From Paenactinomyces guangxiensis (GTDB lineage Bacteria > Bacillota > Bacilli > Thermoactinomycetales > Thermoactinomycetaceae): a DNA stretch of 64,000 nucleotides. The notes beneath the pieces were generated by a model that saw only the letters and a program-made list of their open reading frames with translations, had not been told where the DNA came from and did no database searches. Of this stretch, positions 1 to 7,835 are shown piece by piece (the stretch's first letter is position 1; every line of letters starts with the position of its first letter). A program made the position numbers and the translations under genes. The stretch is from contig NZ_JAECVR010000006.1 in assembly GCF_016055185.1 (NCBI RefSeq), positions 117,557 through 181,556 on the forward strand, read 5' to 3'.

Positions 1-262
1 TAGGAATAATCCTGTGTTCAACATCCTGGGTAAGCGCTCCGGCGCCTACGACAGATGCCCATGAGTTAAATAAAAATCCCAGGCCAAAAGAAAAATGGGC
101 AATAGGGTCCCCTTCACAGGCATTCAATTCCCCAAAGGTACGGAAAGCGCCCATCCCTTGTACTCTGGGAGCGTGAAACATTCTGGCTGCCCCCGCGCCA
201 ACACCGAATCCGACCAATGCGCCGATCATGATGGATTTTAAAACAATGATGAAGGTATCCAT
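1..262 (-). CDS. DUF4311 family membrane protein (EF_0832 type), cut by window edge
   Basis: The frame starts at the ATG at 262 after a GGGAGGG ribosome site and runs off the left edge, giving 87 N-terminal residues. It has a hydrophobic glycine-rich opening (FIIVLKSIMIGALVGFG), then ARMFHAPRVQGMGAFRT, LNACEGDP and FSFGLGFLFNSWAS. From memory these match the DUF4311 (EF_0832/AHA_3913) family, polytopic membrane proteins of unknown function found only with DUF4310, DUF4312 and SFCGS proteins. It lies about 90 bases downstream of DUF4312 on the same strand. By synteny it should be one membrane subunit of a transporter-like complex, with DUF4310 and dgaE/dgaF-like genes expected beyond the edge. 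Function is inferred only; the family assignment is fairly firm. Confidence 0.85.
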   Translation of the reverse strand, partial: MDTFIIVLKSIMIGALVGFGVGAGAARMFHAPRVQGMGAFRTFGELNACEGDPIAHFSFGLGFLFNSWASVVGAGALTQDVEHRIIP

Positions 263-351
263 ATTATCCCTCCCATAGCGAGACTCGGGGCTGATCCCCT
301 GCAAGGCTTGTATTTCTCCGGTCTTCTGACAGCTATGTGATATCCGGAAAT

Positions 352-690
352 TTACTCCATGCGAATCAGGTGCTGAAGCGGTGACATCTCCTTTTCTTCT
401 GTCTCAAATTCAATCTTTTCAACATCAATCATCCGCACTTGAACAGTAATTTTTGCTGTTATTTCATAACGTGTCCGTGTCCTTGGAAAGAAAATTCCCA
501 AAAATCTTTCCGTGTAAAAGGTTTTCTTAGCCTGGAGGATTTCAACGTTTTGCGGCTCGATCCGTAAAGGCAATCCGTCAACTTCCCGGGCGATTTTGCT
601 TTTAACCTGTAAGAAAATCTGATTAAATGCGGCCTCCTTTGTTTCTCCCGCTCCGCTCAAAGTTAAATGATGGACCAACGATTTAACCAT
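352..690 (-). CDS. DUF4312 family protein (EF_0831 type)
   Basis: A 112-residue soluble protein with no signal peptide or membrane segment. It opens with a small beta-rich stretch (TLSGAGETKEAAFNQIF), and RTRTRYEITAKITVQV lies in the second half. Size, composition and position match the DUF4312/EF_0831 family, always encoded beside SFCGS and DUF4311 proteins. The start is the ATG at 690. Its ribosome site is a G6 run overlapping the stop of the upstream SFCGS gene, so the two are probably translationally coupled (3-base gap). No enzymatic motif is visible. A soluble component of the putative transporter is a reasonable inference but untested. Confidence 0.8.
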   Translation of the reverse strand: MVKSLVHHLTLSGAGETKEAAFNQIFLQVKSKIAREVDGLPLRIEPQNVEILQAKKTFYTERFLGIFFPRTRTRYEITAKITVQVRMIDVEKIEFETEEKEMSPLQHLIRME

Positions 691-693
691 TTC

Positions 694-1059
694 TTACCCC
701 CCAATCCTTTTCATATATGCTTGTGTAAGCCGTCTCCCCAACTCTTCCGTATCCATAAATCCAAACCCGATCACTTTCTTTCCGTCCTGCAAAGCCCTCA
801 CACCGGCTTCAACCGAACGAAGACTATATTCAACCGGATATTGATATTTCGTTTTTGCAGTTAGTGCACCTGCTCCGCCGCTGCCGCAAAAACAGATGCC
901 AAAGTCTGCTCCTTCTGTATGCATAAAATCCCCAACCTTCATGTCCGCTCCGACACCCGGGATCAAAATGGGGATTCCACCGGCAGCTTCAACTCCTTTC
1001 GCCACCTGTTGCCCTTTTCCTAACCGGTCACCAATGACCACTTTTACTTTTCGTTCCAT
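694..1059 (-). CDS. SFCGS family glycine-rich protein (EF_0830 type)
   Basis: A 121-residue protein with the signature CFCGSGGAGALTAKTKY around residues 56-72, after a Rossmann-like opening (KVKVVIGDRLGKGQQVAKG). This is the small EF_0830/AHA_3911 family with no assigned function. The strand-then-cysteine/glycine-loop layout recalls PTS EIIB domains of the Gat/lactose kind, where a cysteine heading a CGTG-like loop is phosphorylated. That resemblance is my inference, not a known property of the family. It sits 2 bases after the stop of the small PRD gene and 3 bases before DUF4312, in an evident operon. An alternative is a small-molecule-binding accessory protein. Confidence 0.85.
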   Translation of the reverse strand: MERKVKVVIGDRLGKGQQVAKGVEAAGGIPILIPGVGADMKVGDFMHTEGADFGICFCGSGGAGALTAKTKYQYPVEYSLRSVEAGVRALQDGKKVIGFGFMDTEELGRRLTQAYMKRIGG

Positions 1060-1061
1060 TT

Positions 1062-1430
1062 TTATTCCCCCTGTTGTTCCATTTTTGCCGTCTCAAAATG
1101 CAGGGCAAGCAGAAGTATCTCAGTATTGCAAATATTTCGTCCATTATGATGGCCATAAGCTTCAAGAACAAGCCGGCTAACCTCTTTCATTTCATCACTT
1201 ACTTCTTCCCACACTTCCGCTTCAATTGGCGGGAGAGATTCCCCCTTCTCCATGCGCTTTATAAAGGCCAGCAAGTGAACGGCGACTGCCATCCAGCGCT
1301 CCTGTGAAAGAGACAGCGAGATCTGTTCCGTCCGTTTTTTGATATTGAAAAGCAAAGATGTTAATTCGGTTTTTTCCTGCCAAACAAGCGGATTTTGTTG
1401 TGAAATCTCCTGAATCAACTGATCAATCAT
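1062..1430 (-). CDS. Stand-alone PRD domain protein (EF_0829/AHA_3910 type)
   Basis: A 122-residue helical protein with the PRD-like motif RWMAVAVHLLAFIKRME (conserved His near residue 52) and a later HHNGR segment. PRDs are usually phosphorylated on histidine by PTS proteins and control antiterminators or activators. Here the domain stands alone with no DNA- or RNA-binding part, as in EF_0829. The start ATG at 1430 overlaps the stop of the amidohydrolase gene by 8 bases. A plausible role is a phospho-responsive modulator of the neighbouring transporter or of the large PRD regulator upstream, which carries a similar histidine helix at its C terminus. That role is inferred. Confidence 0.8.
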   Translation of the reverse strand: MIDQLIQEISQQNPLVWQEKTELTSLLFNIKKRTEQISLSLSQERWMAVAVHLLAFIKRMEKGESLPPIEAEVWEEVSDEMKEVSRLVLEAYGHHNGRNICNTEILLLALHFETAKMEQQGE

Positions 1431-2547
1431 GTCTCCATACCTTTCCAGATTTAATAGTGTACTTTACTTTCAGGTAAGAATTTGCTTTCATCTGTTGATT
1501 TTCCGAATCAACAAGCGTAACAGGCTCAGGAATCCGTTTTAGAATGGTGACATCAGCAATGTTCTGTTTTTTTAACGTCCCTATTTCATCGCTTAAACCC
1601 AACACTTTTGCCGGTGTCCACGTGGATGCTTCGATCACCTCACTGAGCGGGAATCCCAGAGATAAACATTTCGCCATCGTCATAACCAGACTGAATACCG
1701 GACCGTTCACATTCCCGCGATAAATATCGGTACTGATTGTATGAGGGAACACCTGAAGTTCCTTGGCCCTTTTCATCGTTTGAAAGCTAAAGCTTGAACT
1801 GCCGTGCCCTACATCAAAAAGCACCCCTCGCTTTAATGCCCGATCCGCTTCCGGAATCAAATGCCCATCTTCATCCAGGATCCCCCCTCTCTTTCCGTGA
1901 AATGCGTGTGTGACAACATCACCCCGATCAAGAAGGTCTAAAATATCTCCAAGCCCAGGCGGGGAGTTTCCGATATGAACCATTAAAGGAAGTCCTGTTT
2001 TTTGTGCCAGTTTCTTGGCAATCAAGAGAGGCTTTATGCCATTTTCCTTCACGACAGATCTGCTCATACGTGCTTTAATGCCTCGAATAAGCGGATACTG
2101 CTTGATCAGCTCTTCCGTTTCAGCCGGTTTCAGCATACTTAGATCAGACAACTCTGAAAGGCCATCACAAAGCCCCTGAGATGCGATATTGATCCACAAA
2201 AGGACCCGGGTTTGATTTTTCTCCACAACATTCCTGAGAAAGGAACGAAAATCACGACAACCTGTGCTGCCCGCATCCACAATCGAGGTTACACCCTGCT
2301 CCACTCCGACATGATCTGCATTTATTCCCAAAGCCGTTCGTTGTTCAAATACATGAGTGTGAAGATCAATCAAACCCGGGGTCACCAAACAACCGGAAGC
2401 ATCAATTGTTTCTTTTGCAGAATCTTCCGGAACCGAGCCTGGCTGAAATATTCCCGCCATTCTTCCGTTGTTTATTCCGACATCAAAGGAACCGAAAATG
2501 TGTTGAGAAGGGTCTATAACCGTTCCGTTTACAATCAACAGGTCCAT
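1423..2547 (-). CDS. Amidohydrolase/deacetylase family metallohydrolase (EF_0837 type)
   Basis: A 374-residue amidohydrolase-superfamily enzyme (dihydroorotase-like fold). Visible motifs are the metal site DLHTHV (His63, His65), a lysine in RGIKARMSRSVV that may be carbamylated, HIGNSPP, VTHAFHG and STDIYRG late in the barrel. It matches the EF_0837/AHA_3915 family associated with the DgaE/DgaF pathway, so a deacetylase or cyclic-amide hydrolase acting on an amino-sugar-acid type substrate is likely. I chose ATG 2547, 8 bases after AAGGAGA, over the upstream in-frame ATG 2577, which would overlap the regulator gene. It lies 14 bases after the regulator stop and overlaps the next gene, so the set is one operon. 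Confidence 0.85.
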   Translation of the reverse strand: MDLLIVNGTVIDPSQHIFGSFDVGINNGRMAGIFQPGSVPEDSAKETIDASGCLVTPGLIDLHTHVFEQRTALGINADHVGVEQGVTSIVDAGSTGCRDFRSFLRNVVEKNQTRVLLWINIASQGLCDGLSELSDLSMLKPAETEELIKQYPLIRGIKARMSRSVVKENGIKPLLIAKKLAQKTGLPLMVHIGNSPPGLGDILDLLDRGDVVTHAFHGKRGGILDEDGHLIPEADRALKRGVLFDVGHGSSSFSFQTMKRAKELQVFPHTISTDIYRGNVNGPVFSLVMTMAKCLSLGFPLSEVIEASTWTPAKVLGLSDEIGTLKKQNIADVTILKRIPEPVTLVDSENQQMKANSYLKVKYTIKSGKVWRHD

Positions 2548-2561
2548 CAGACTCTCCTTTC

Positions 2562-4424
2562 TCAGACAAAATAGCAAAGAATGGCATTAATTTCACTCTC
2601 AGGCACATCTAACTTTTTTTCTTGTAAAATCCGTATCAGCTTGGCCCGAATCGTCGCCATTGGTTCCGTTTTCCACTCATGATTCGCTCCTGTGCCGTCG
2701 TATAAGGCGCCAAATGCCATTCGGTTAACCATTAACATCAGATGCAGAGCCAGTCCCTCCGCACGTTGATCACTCAAATACTCCCTCATTTCTGACCGTA
2801 TGGTCCGGCTAAGATCAAATCCCTTGCAGATCACCTCCTGAGTAAACCGCTCCATCGCCGGAAGATTCATGAAATTTTGGTCAACCGCGGGTTGAAGGTG
2901 ATGGTTTGAACGAAGTTCTGTTATCGTTTCTTCAATGAAAGTAAAATCTTGTTTGGTCGGAATGCTGTTTACCACCACAACAGGAATTGACGCCTCCACA
3001 TCGACGACACTTATGACTAAATCAGGTCTTTGCGATTGAATTTGACTTTCCAATCCAATCGCTGAACAGCATCCAATCACTTTCAGGTGCCTGATTTCCT
3101 GCTCTAAAATGGTCTGTAAGAATTGCGCAGTCCCTCTTCCGGTTCCACACACCACCAACGCTCTACATTTCTTTACCTCTTCCTTCCGCCTGATTGAGGC
3201 AAGAAAATGAAGAACGATATAGCCAATGTCCGGGTCAGCAAAATGGATCTTCCGTTCCCCAAATACATCATGGCAAGCTTTTTTTACAATTTTAAATATA
3301 TCCGGGTAAGAGCGTATGATATCAGAGATGAGAGGATTTGGGTCGGCGACACCACATTGATATTTTGACAGCTTTTCTGTCATATGCGCCAACAGATGTT
3401 TGATCAAAAGAGCATCCTCTGCAAACGCAACCTTCATTTGCACACTTACTTGTGCAATAAGCTCCAGGGTTAAAGTATAAAAGTCCCGCTGTCCCAGTTG
3501 GGTTAGAGATGTAAATCCCCTCATAGTGTGCCGGCAGATAAAACACGTTTCATGATCAGTCACTTGCAGATCTAATAAGACAGATAACCGGGCCAGATTT
3601 TCCTTAAATATTCCGAATAAGTCTGATTCCTTTATTTCAAGAAACTCATCCTTCTTATAGACAATCTCCTGATGTAAACGCAAACGTTGGACAACGATAC
3701 ACAGCCGAATAAAAATCCCGATCACCATTCGATCTGTAAAATCAATCCGGGCCTCTTTTTCAGATTGCTCGGCGATACTCTTTACAACTTGAAAAATGGA
3801 CTTGAGATCATACCGTGATAAGCGAAACTTTTTCATCACCCGTCTGACCTGCAACGGGATATCACTTCCCTGAATAATCGCCCGGACAATATCAAACATC
3901 TCGCTTCCGGTCAGCATCTCTTGCACAGTATTTTCCAAAGCGGCACGGCGGAATATTTCAGTGGCTGCCAACCGAATCCCCAGCCGGCTTCGTTCAACAT
4001 TTACATTCCAATCTTTAAGCAGACTTTCCGCCACAGACAGATCAGAGACAAGGGTATTCCTGCTTACATTCAAGTTTACGGCCAGCTCATCCATTTTGAT
4101 AAACCGATCCTGCAGCAATAATTCCAACATCAAATATTTCACCCGTTCCTGCGGTTGCAGGAACACATTTGTTTCCCCGCTTTTTTCCAAAATACGCTGC
4201 AAATTGTGACGAGTGGCAGGCTCCCCGCCAATCCAGATCCCTTTATTCGGTTTGGAGTGCAGTTCAATTTGGTGGCTGTTTAACCAACTCCGCACAGATT
4301 CGAGATCATATTTTACTGTCCGCTCACTCACCTGCAATTCCCGGGCAATATCTTTAATCCGGATGGGTTCCTGCGAATTTAAAATCATGCACAACATTTT
4401 ATGGGAACGTGATGTTATCAGCAT
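2562..4424 (-). CDS. PRD/EIIB-containing transcriptional regulator (BglG/MtlR-like)
   Basis: A 620-residue multidomain regulator. An N-terminal HTH (residues 10-55, IKDIARELQVSERTVKYDL) is followed by a second Mga-like HTH (112-145), PRD modules at about 185-290 and 300-410 with candidate His347 and His406, and an EIIB-like domain with Cys426 in LVVCGTGRGTAQ. A further PRD-like tail has His561 in LALHLMLMVNR. Such proteins are activators or antiterminators switched by PTS phosphorylation. It heads the operon, so it probably activates the uptake and catabolic genes in response to transport of the unknown substrate. Start ATG 4424 has only a moderate ribosome site (GGAGGAAAATC). The domain reading is confident; the substrate is unknown. 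Confidence 0.88.
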   Translation of the reverse strand: MLITSRSHKMLCMILNSQEPIRIKDIARELQVSERTVKYDLESVRSWLNSHQIELHSKPNKGIWIGGEPATRHNLQRILEKSGETNVFLQPQERVKYLMLELLLQDRFIKMDELAVNLNVSRNTLVSDLSVAESLLKDWNVNVERSRLGIRLAATEIFRRAALENTVQEMLTGSEMFDIVRAIIQGSDIPLQVRRVMKKFRLSRYDLKSIFQVVKSIAEQSEKEARIDFTDRMVIGIFIRLCIVVQRLRLHQEIVYKKDEFLEIKESDLFGIFKENLARLSVLLDLQVTDHETCFICRHTMRGFTSLTQLGQRDFYTLTLELIAQVSVQMKVAFAEDALLIKHLLAHMTEKLSKYQCGVADPNPLISDIIRSYPDIFKIVKKACHDVFGERKIHFADPDIGYIVLHFLASIRRKEEVKKCRALVVCGTGRGTAQFLQTILEQEIRHLKVIGCCSAIGLESQIQSQRPDLVISVVDVEASIPVVVVNSIPTKQDFTFIEETITELRSNHHLQPAVDQNFMNLPAMERFTQEVICKGFDLSRTIRSEMREYLSDQRAEGLALHLMLMVNRMAFGALYDGTGANHEWKTEPMATIRAKLIRILQEKKLDVPESEINAILCYFV

Positions 4425-4467
4425 GATTTTCCTCCCGCAAAAGCTCCTTGTTTATAGAAATTATATG

Positions 4468-4479
4468 ATAAGCGCTTAT
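4468..4479. promoter_or_regulatory. 12-bp perfect palindrome upstream of PRD regulator
   Basis: ATAAGCGCTTAT is a perfect palindrome about 45 bases upstream of the regulator ATG, in the 387-base gap (4425-4811) shared with the divergent chitinase gene. It loosely resembles a catabolite-response (cre) core but lacks the usual end bases, so it may be an operator for another factor. The rest of the gap is AT-rich and holds no gene. Confidence 0.4.
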
Positions 4480-4662
4480 ATTGTAAAAAGAACAAATTTA
4501 TTCACCATAAATTAGTGCAACTTTTGATAAACTGGATATATTATTCAAAAAATACAAAAAAGTATTCGTTTCATGCGCTTAAATATGTGCCAAAGCGTAA
4601 CATATGGCCTTTACCGGGTCATCGGCAATCTGCCCCGTCCGCCCCTCAAATTATTTTAGTCT

Positions 4663-4678
4663 ATTGGTATAGACAACT
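4663..4678. promoter_or_regulatory. NagR/DasR-type (dre-like) operator upstream of chitinase
   Basis: ATTGGTATAGACAACT matches the dre-type consensus recognised by GlcNAc-responsive GntR/HutC regulators (DasR in Streptomyces, NagR/YvoA in Bacillus), whose core is TGGTnTAGACCA-like. It lies about 135 bases upstream of the chitinase start and in no other gene's leader. It predicts induction of the chitinase by amino-sugar phosphates. The regulator itself is not in this window. Confidence 0.6.
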
Positions 4679-4811
4679 TTACCACTTTAGAGTAAACTAC
4701 GAATAGATAGAATATTTTATCCTTTACGAATCATTGTAAACGCATACACCAATAGGGGCTTTTATCAGTTTTCGCCTGTGCCACAATTTATCCAGTAAAG
4801 AAGAGGTGGGA

Positions 4812-6479
4812 ATGTTGATCTTAAGAGGAAAGCAGACAGCGTTGATTGCTTCGCTGATCGCGGTACTTATTTTTAGTACCTTTCCGGTAGCGGATTCCAC
4901 AAATGTTTTTGCGGCGGGCAACCAAGTGAGTGCAACAACCTGCCAGGAACCGGCTTGGAATGCGTCAACCGTCTACCATGGAGGGGACCGGGTTTCCTAT
5001 AACGGTAAAATTTATGAAGCGAAATGGTGGACACAAGGTGAGCAGCCGGACCAAAGCGACCAATGGGGCGTATGGAAATTTATCGGTGACTGCGGAGGCG
5101 GGGTTGAAGATACAGAAGCTCCCTCGGCTCCCGGCGGGTTGACGGTTACCGGAACCACCAGTTCCAGTATCTCTCTTTCCTGGAATGCATCAACAGACAA
5201 CGTTGGCGTTTCAGGATACGACGTATACCGTGGCACCACTCTCGCTACAAGCGTAACGGGTACTACAGCGGTTGTATCCAGATTGGCGTCAAACACCACC
5301 TACTCATTTACCGTAAAAGCAAAAGACGCGGCAGGAAATGTCTCCGCGGCGAGCAATCAGGTAAGTGCAACAACCAAGCCCGGCAATTCAAACGAGATCA
5401 CACGGCGATATGTAGCCTACGCAAGTACGTGGAATACGAGTCTTTACGATCTTACACCCGGGAATATTCCGAACTACATCACTAATGTGAACCTTGCTTT
5501 TGCGAGGCCGGATACAACCTATCAAAAAGGTTCGTACGAATTTGACCAGGCGGTGGCCGGCTTTGAGTTCGTCGAAGGGGCGACGACCAGCAACGGACAG
5601 AAAAAACTTACCCCTCAACAGGCACAGGATCTGCGCAATCATATCGCGGCTTTGAAGGCACGCGGCACAGAGGTCTGGGTTTCGGTCGGCGGCTGGGCGT
5701 ACAGCCAGGGAAGTCAGTGGTCCAACTTTAACGCACAGCGCGTAGTCGATCTGGCACTCGATTTGGGCGCATCCGGCATTGATATTGACTGGGAATCCAG
5801 CGGCAGCAGTTGTAACAAACTGGAGGCCTCCCAGTTCCAGTGCACCAAAGACGGTGAGATTGCCGGCATCATCACCAGCCTTTACAATGAGATCCATTCG
5901 CGCGGGGTAAACCTGAAAATCTCCATCGCCGGATGGTCGACCGGCGCTTATTACGTCAAAGGGACACCGTTTGAGGAAGGAAAAGTGCAGTGGGGTTCTC
6001 CTTTCGGCGGAACGATGTACCGTGTTGTTAAGGATCATGGCGACAAAATTGATTTCATTAACCTGATGTCCTACGATGCGGGTGACTATTATGATCCGCG
6101 CGAGGGGTATGAGTCTTACCGCGCCATCTACAACGGTCCGATCAATATGGGGATGGAGATCGCTCCCGAGGGTTCCGGCGGAGCTATTCTGGAGGTAGAA
6201 GCCCCACCCGGCACCGTGTATGACGCTGAGATGCTTACCGGGCAAAATAACATAGCGTCCAGGTACTACAATGTCGAAACCATGGTCAACTACATTAAGA
6301 ACAAAGGCAGATCCTACGACGGCTTCATGATCTGGCAGCTCTGGAAACAGCGCGTCCATCAACCGGCTCCGGCGGGAGCAGCAACAGAGAACAGTGCGGG
6401 ACAATACGTTTGCCGCAACCTGCCGCTGGCGGGAGACTGCAACCAGACGATCCCGAACCTGCCGAAGCTGACTCCTTGA
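4812..6479 (+). CDS. Secreted GH18 chitinase with CBM5/12 and fibronectin III domains
   Basis: A 555-residue exported enzyme that hydrolyses chitin. Residues 1-35 are a signal peptide ending AAG. Residues 45-95 form a CBM5/12 chitin-binding module (PAWNASTVYHGGDRVSYNG, KWWTQGEQPD). Residues 103-188 are a fibronectin type III domain. Residues 198-555 are the GH18 barrel with WVSVGGW and SGIDIDWE, where Glu328 is the proton donor; the first Asp of the usual DxxDxDxE is Ser here. MSYDAGDYYD follows near residue 420. ATG 4812 sits after AAGAAGAGG; TTG 4815 is an alternative. It is monocistronic with a terminator downstream and a NagR-like operator upstream. The mature N terminus NQVSATT repeats the end of the FnIII domain. 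Confidence 0.93.
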   Translation: MLILRGKQTALIASLIAVLIFSTFPVADSTNVFAAGNQVSATTCQEPAWNASTVYHGGDRVSYNGKIYEAKWWTQGEQPDQSDQWGVWKFIGDCGGGVEDTEAPSAPGGLTVTGTTSSSISLSWNASTDNVGVSGYDVYRGTTLATSVTGTTAVVSRLASNTTYSFTVKAKDAAGNVSAASNQVSATTKPGNSNEITRRYVAYASTWNTSLYDLTPGNIPNYITNVNLAFARPDTTYQKGSYEFDQAVAGFEFVEGATTSNGQKKLTPQQAQDLRNHIAALKARGTEVWVSVGGWAYSQGSQWSNFNAQRVVDLALDLGASGIDIDWESSGSSCNKLEASQFQCTKDGEIAGIITSLYNEIHSRGVNLKISIAGWSTGAYYVKGTPFEEGKVQWGSPFGGTMYRVVKDHGDKIDFINLMSYDAGDYYDPREGYESYRAIYNGPINMGMEIAPEGSGGAILEVEAPPGTVYDAEMLTGQNNIASRYYNVETMVNYIKNKGRSYDGFMIWQLWKQRVHQPAPAGAATENSAGQYVCRNLPLAGDCNQTIPNLPKLTP

Positions 6480-6655
6480 TCAAAAGCTACAAAGGGTAAT
6501 TTGCAGGCAGACTGCTTATTGCCTGTCAACCGGTTCGTGTAAAGTCCTGTTCTGACAAGACATGTTCAAAAACAGAGGCAATCAACCGGTAAGAGTCCCT
6601 TCACGCCAAGAAGGAGATTCCGGAATTACCATTTAGCAGAAGTGGTTCAACTATC

Positions 6656-6700
6656 GGAGACCGTTAGGATTCCCTGGGGAGGGATAACGGTCTCCTTTTC
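6656..6700 (+). terminator. Rho-independent terminator of chitinase
   Basis: Perfect 11-bp stem GGAGACCGTTA/TAACGGTCTCC with a partly paired loop (TCCC/GGGA), followed by TTTTCC. It lies 177 bases after the chitinase stop. The stretch between holds no recognisable gene. Confidence 0.85.
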
Positions 6701-6762
6701 CTCTGGCAAAAATCTATTCTTCTTATAAAAATGATATTCACCAGGGCGTTGCATTTAATCTT

Positions 6763-6894
6763 TTAATTATAAAATTCCCCTGCCTGTGGATCAAACAGAA
6801 TGGCGTTATAATCTTCCGCAATCATTTCCAGGATAAATAGTACTTCGTTAAAATACTCCATCTCCACATCATCATCACCAAATGTTTCTATCAT
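6763..6894 (-). pseudogene. 43-codon C-terminal gene fragment, unrecognised
   Basis: A 43-residue acidic frame ([20 protein letters not shown], ending GEFYN) without a convincing ribosome site. It reads like the tail of a small soluble protein. It abuts, on the opposite strand, the broken start of the SRPBCC gene, so it probably came in with the rearrangement that removed that gene's 5' end. No family recognised. Confidence 0.35.
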
Positions 6895-6904
6895 TTGTCT
6901 CGCA

Positions 6905-7276
6905 TTTCAGAAAGTTTGGAAGGCTGTCTCCACATCAGAAGGTATTGCTGCATGGTTTATGCCAAATGATTTTCAGCCAAAAGTCGGACATGAATTTACT
7001 TTGCAGTCACCTTTCGGGCCCTCCCCCTGCAAAGTCCTGGAACTTGATCCTCCCAAGCGGCTTTCCTTTGCCTGGGATGAATCCGGCTGGCGTGTTACTT
7101 TTGAACTAACAGAACTGGAAGGAAAAACAGAGTTCACACTCATTCATTCCGGCTGGGGAAAACCGGATGAAATTGTTGCAAAACCGTCAGAAAAAAATTC
7201 CGTGATACGCGACAGAATGAACAAAGGTTGGGAGGGGCTTGTTAACAACAATCTTCGCAAGGTAGTTGAGCTCTAA
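6905..7276 (+). pseudogene. SRPBCC (AHSA1-type) protein gene lacking its 5' end
   Basis: The frame reads [20 protein letters not shown], then [34 protein letters not shown] and ends KVVEL, matching the activator-of-Hsp90-ATPase-like SRPBCC family from about residue 20 to the end. Family members run about 145-165 residues and begin with a motif of the form VxINAPxxKVW. Here homology starts at about 6905, and the upstream in-frame codons (from the stop at 6809) contain no start. It overlaps the ArsR gene by one base, the typical SRPBCC-ArsR pairing. A shorter product from ATG 6959 could be made but would lack the first strand and helix. Probably non-functional. Confidence 0.75.
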
Positions 7277-7650
7277 TGTCATCCCAGCCAAAGCATGATA
7301 TATTTCAGGCAATCGCCGATCCTACCCGGCGTCAGTTACTGAGATTGCTTGCTGACAAGGAATTGCCCGTTACCGTAATAAGCAAACACTTCCCTATGAG
7401 CCGTACAGCCGTTTCCAAACATCTGCGCATTTTGTCAGAGGCGGGACTGGTGGGGGAGCAGAAAGTGGGGCGGGAGAAAAGGTACAGGCTCCAAGCGGAA
7501 CCATTGATCGAGCTGAAACAGTGGCTTTCCTTTTACGAGCGATTCTGGGAAAACAAGATCTCCATGCTTAAACATTTTGTGGAAAATGAAGAGACAGCCG
7601 ATAGGAAACTTGTGACCTCCGACCGAAACAAGCGGGAATCAGAGGAATAA
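7276..7650 (+). CDS. ArsR family transcriptional repressor (SRPBCC-associated)
   Basis: A 124-residue winged-helix protein. IFQAIADPTRRQLLRLLA and VISKHFPMSRTAVSKHLRIL form the ArsR helix-turn-helix (residues 9-60), followed by the wing VGREKRYRLQ. It lacks the CxC metal-binding pair of arsenic sensors, so it belongs to the metal-independent subgroup that sits beside AHSA1/SRPBCC genes. Its ATG overlaps the stop of the truncated SRPBCC gene (TAATG), so it depends on upstream translation or promoter DNA that may have been lost. The tail after residue 105 is polar and probably disordered. It may autoregulate; the ligand is unknown. Confidence 0.85.
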   Translation: MSSQPKHDIFQAIADPTRRQLLRLLADKELPVTVISKHFPMSRTAVSKHLRILSEAGLVGEQKVGREKRYRLQAEPLIELKQWLSFYERFWENKISMLKHFVENEETADRKLVTSDRNKRESEE

Positions 7651-7757
7651 TCGCTGCGGGAGGTGCTGTACCCGCACATGCAGCCATTCAAGAAGAAGGC
7701 TGGTTTGAGATTAGCAAACATGAAGCTCCCCCGCTGATAGAAGCAGGGGAAACTTAA
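7650..7757 (+). pseudogene. Possible C-terminal gene fragment after arsR
   Basis: An open frame directly after the ArsR stop ends in WFEISKHEAPPLIEAGET and has the codon use of a coding tail, but no start or ribosome site. It may be the 3' end of a lost downstream gene. No family recognised; it could also be chance. Confidence 0.25.
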
Positions 7758-7835
7758 ATGTGTACTGCATCGCCATGTAAATTGAGAGTTCTTTCGCTTA
7801 TCTTAAACTTCTGCAAGTATCGATTTCATTTCATT

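Noticed and set aside
4468..4479. Catabolite-response (cre) site
   Set aside because: The palindrome lacks the conserved outer bases of the cre consensus, so only a generic operator is claimed.
5388..6404. Long open frame (338 codons) antisense to the chitinase
   Set aside because: It mirrors the GH18 coding frame, has no ribosome site and its translation shows no family; shadow of codon bias.
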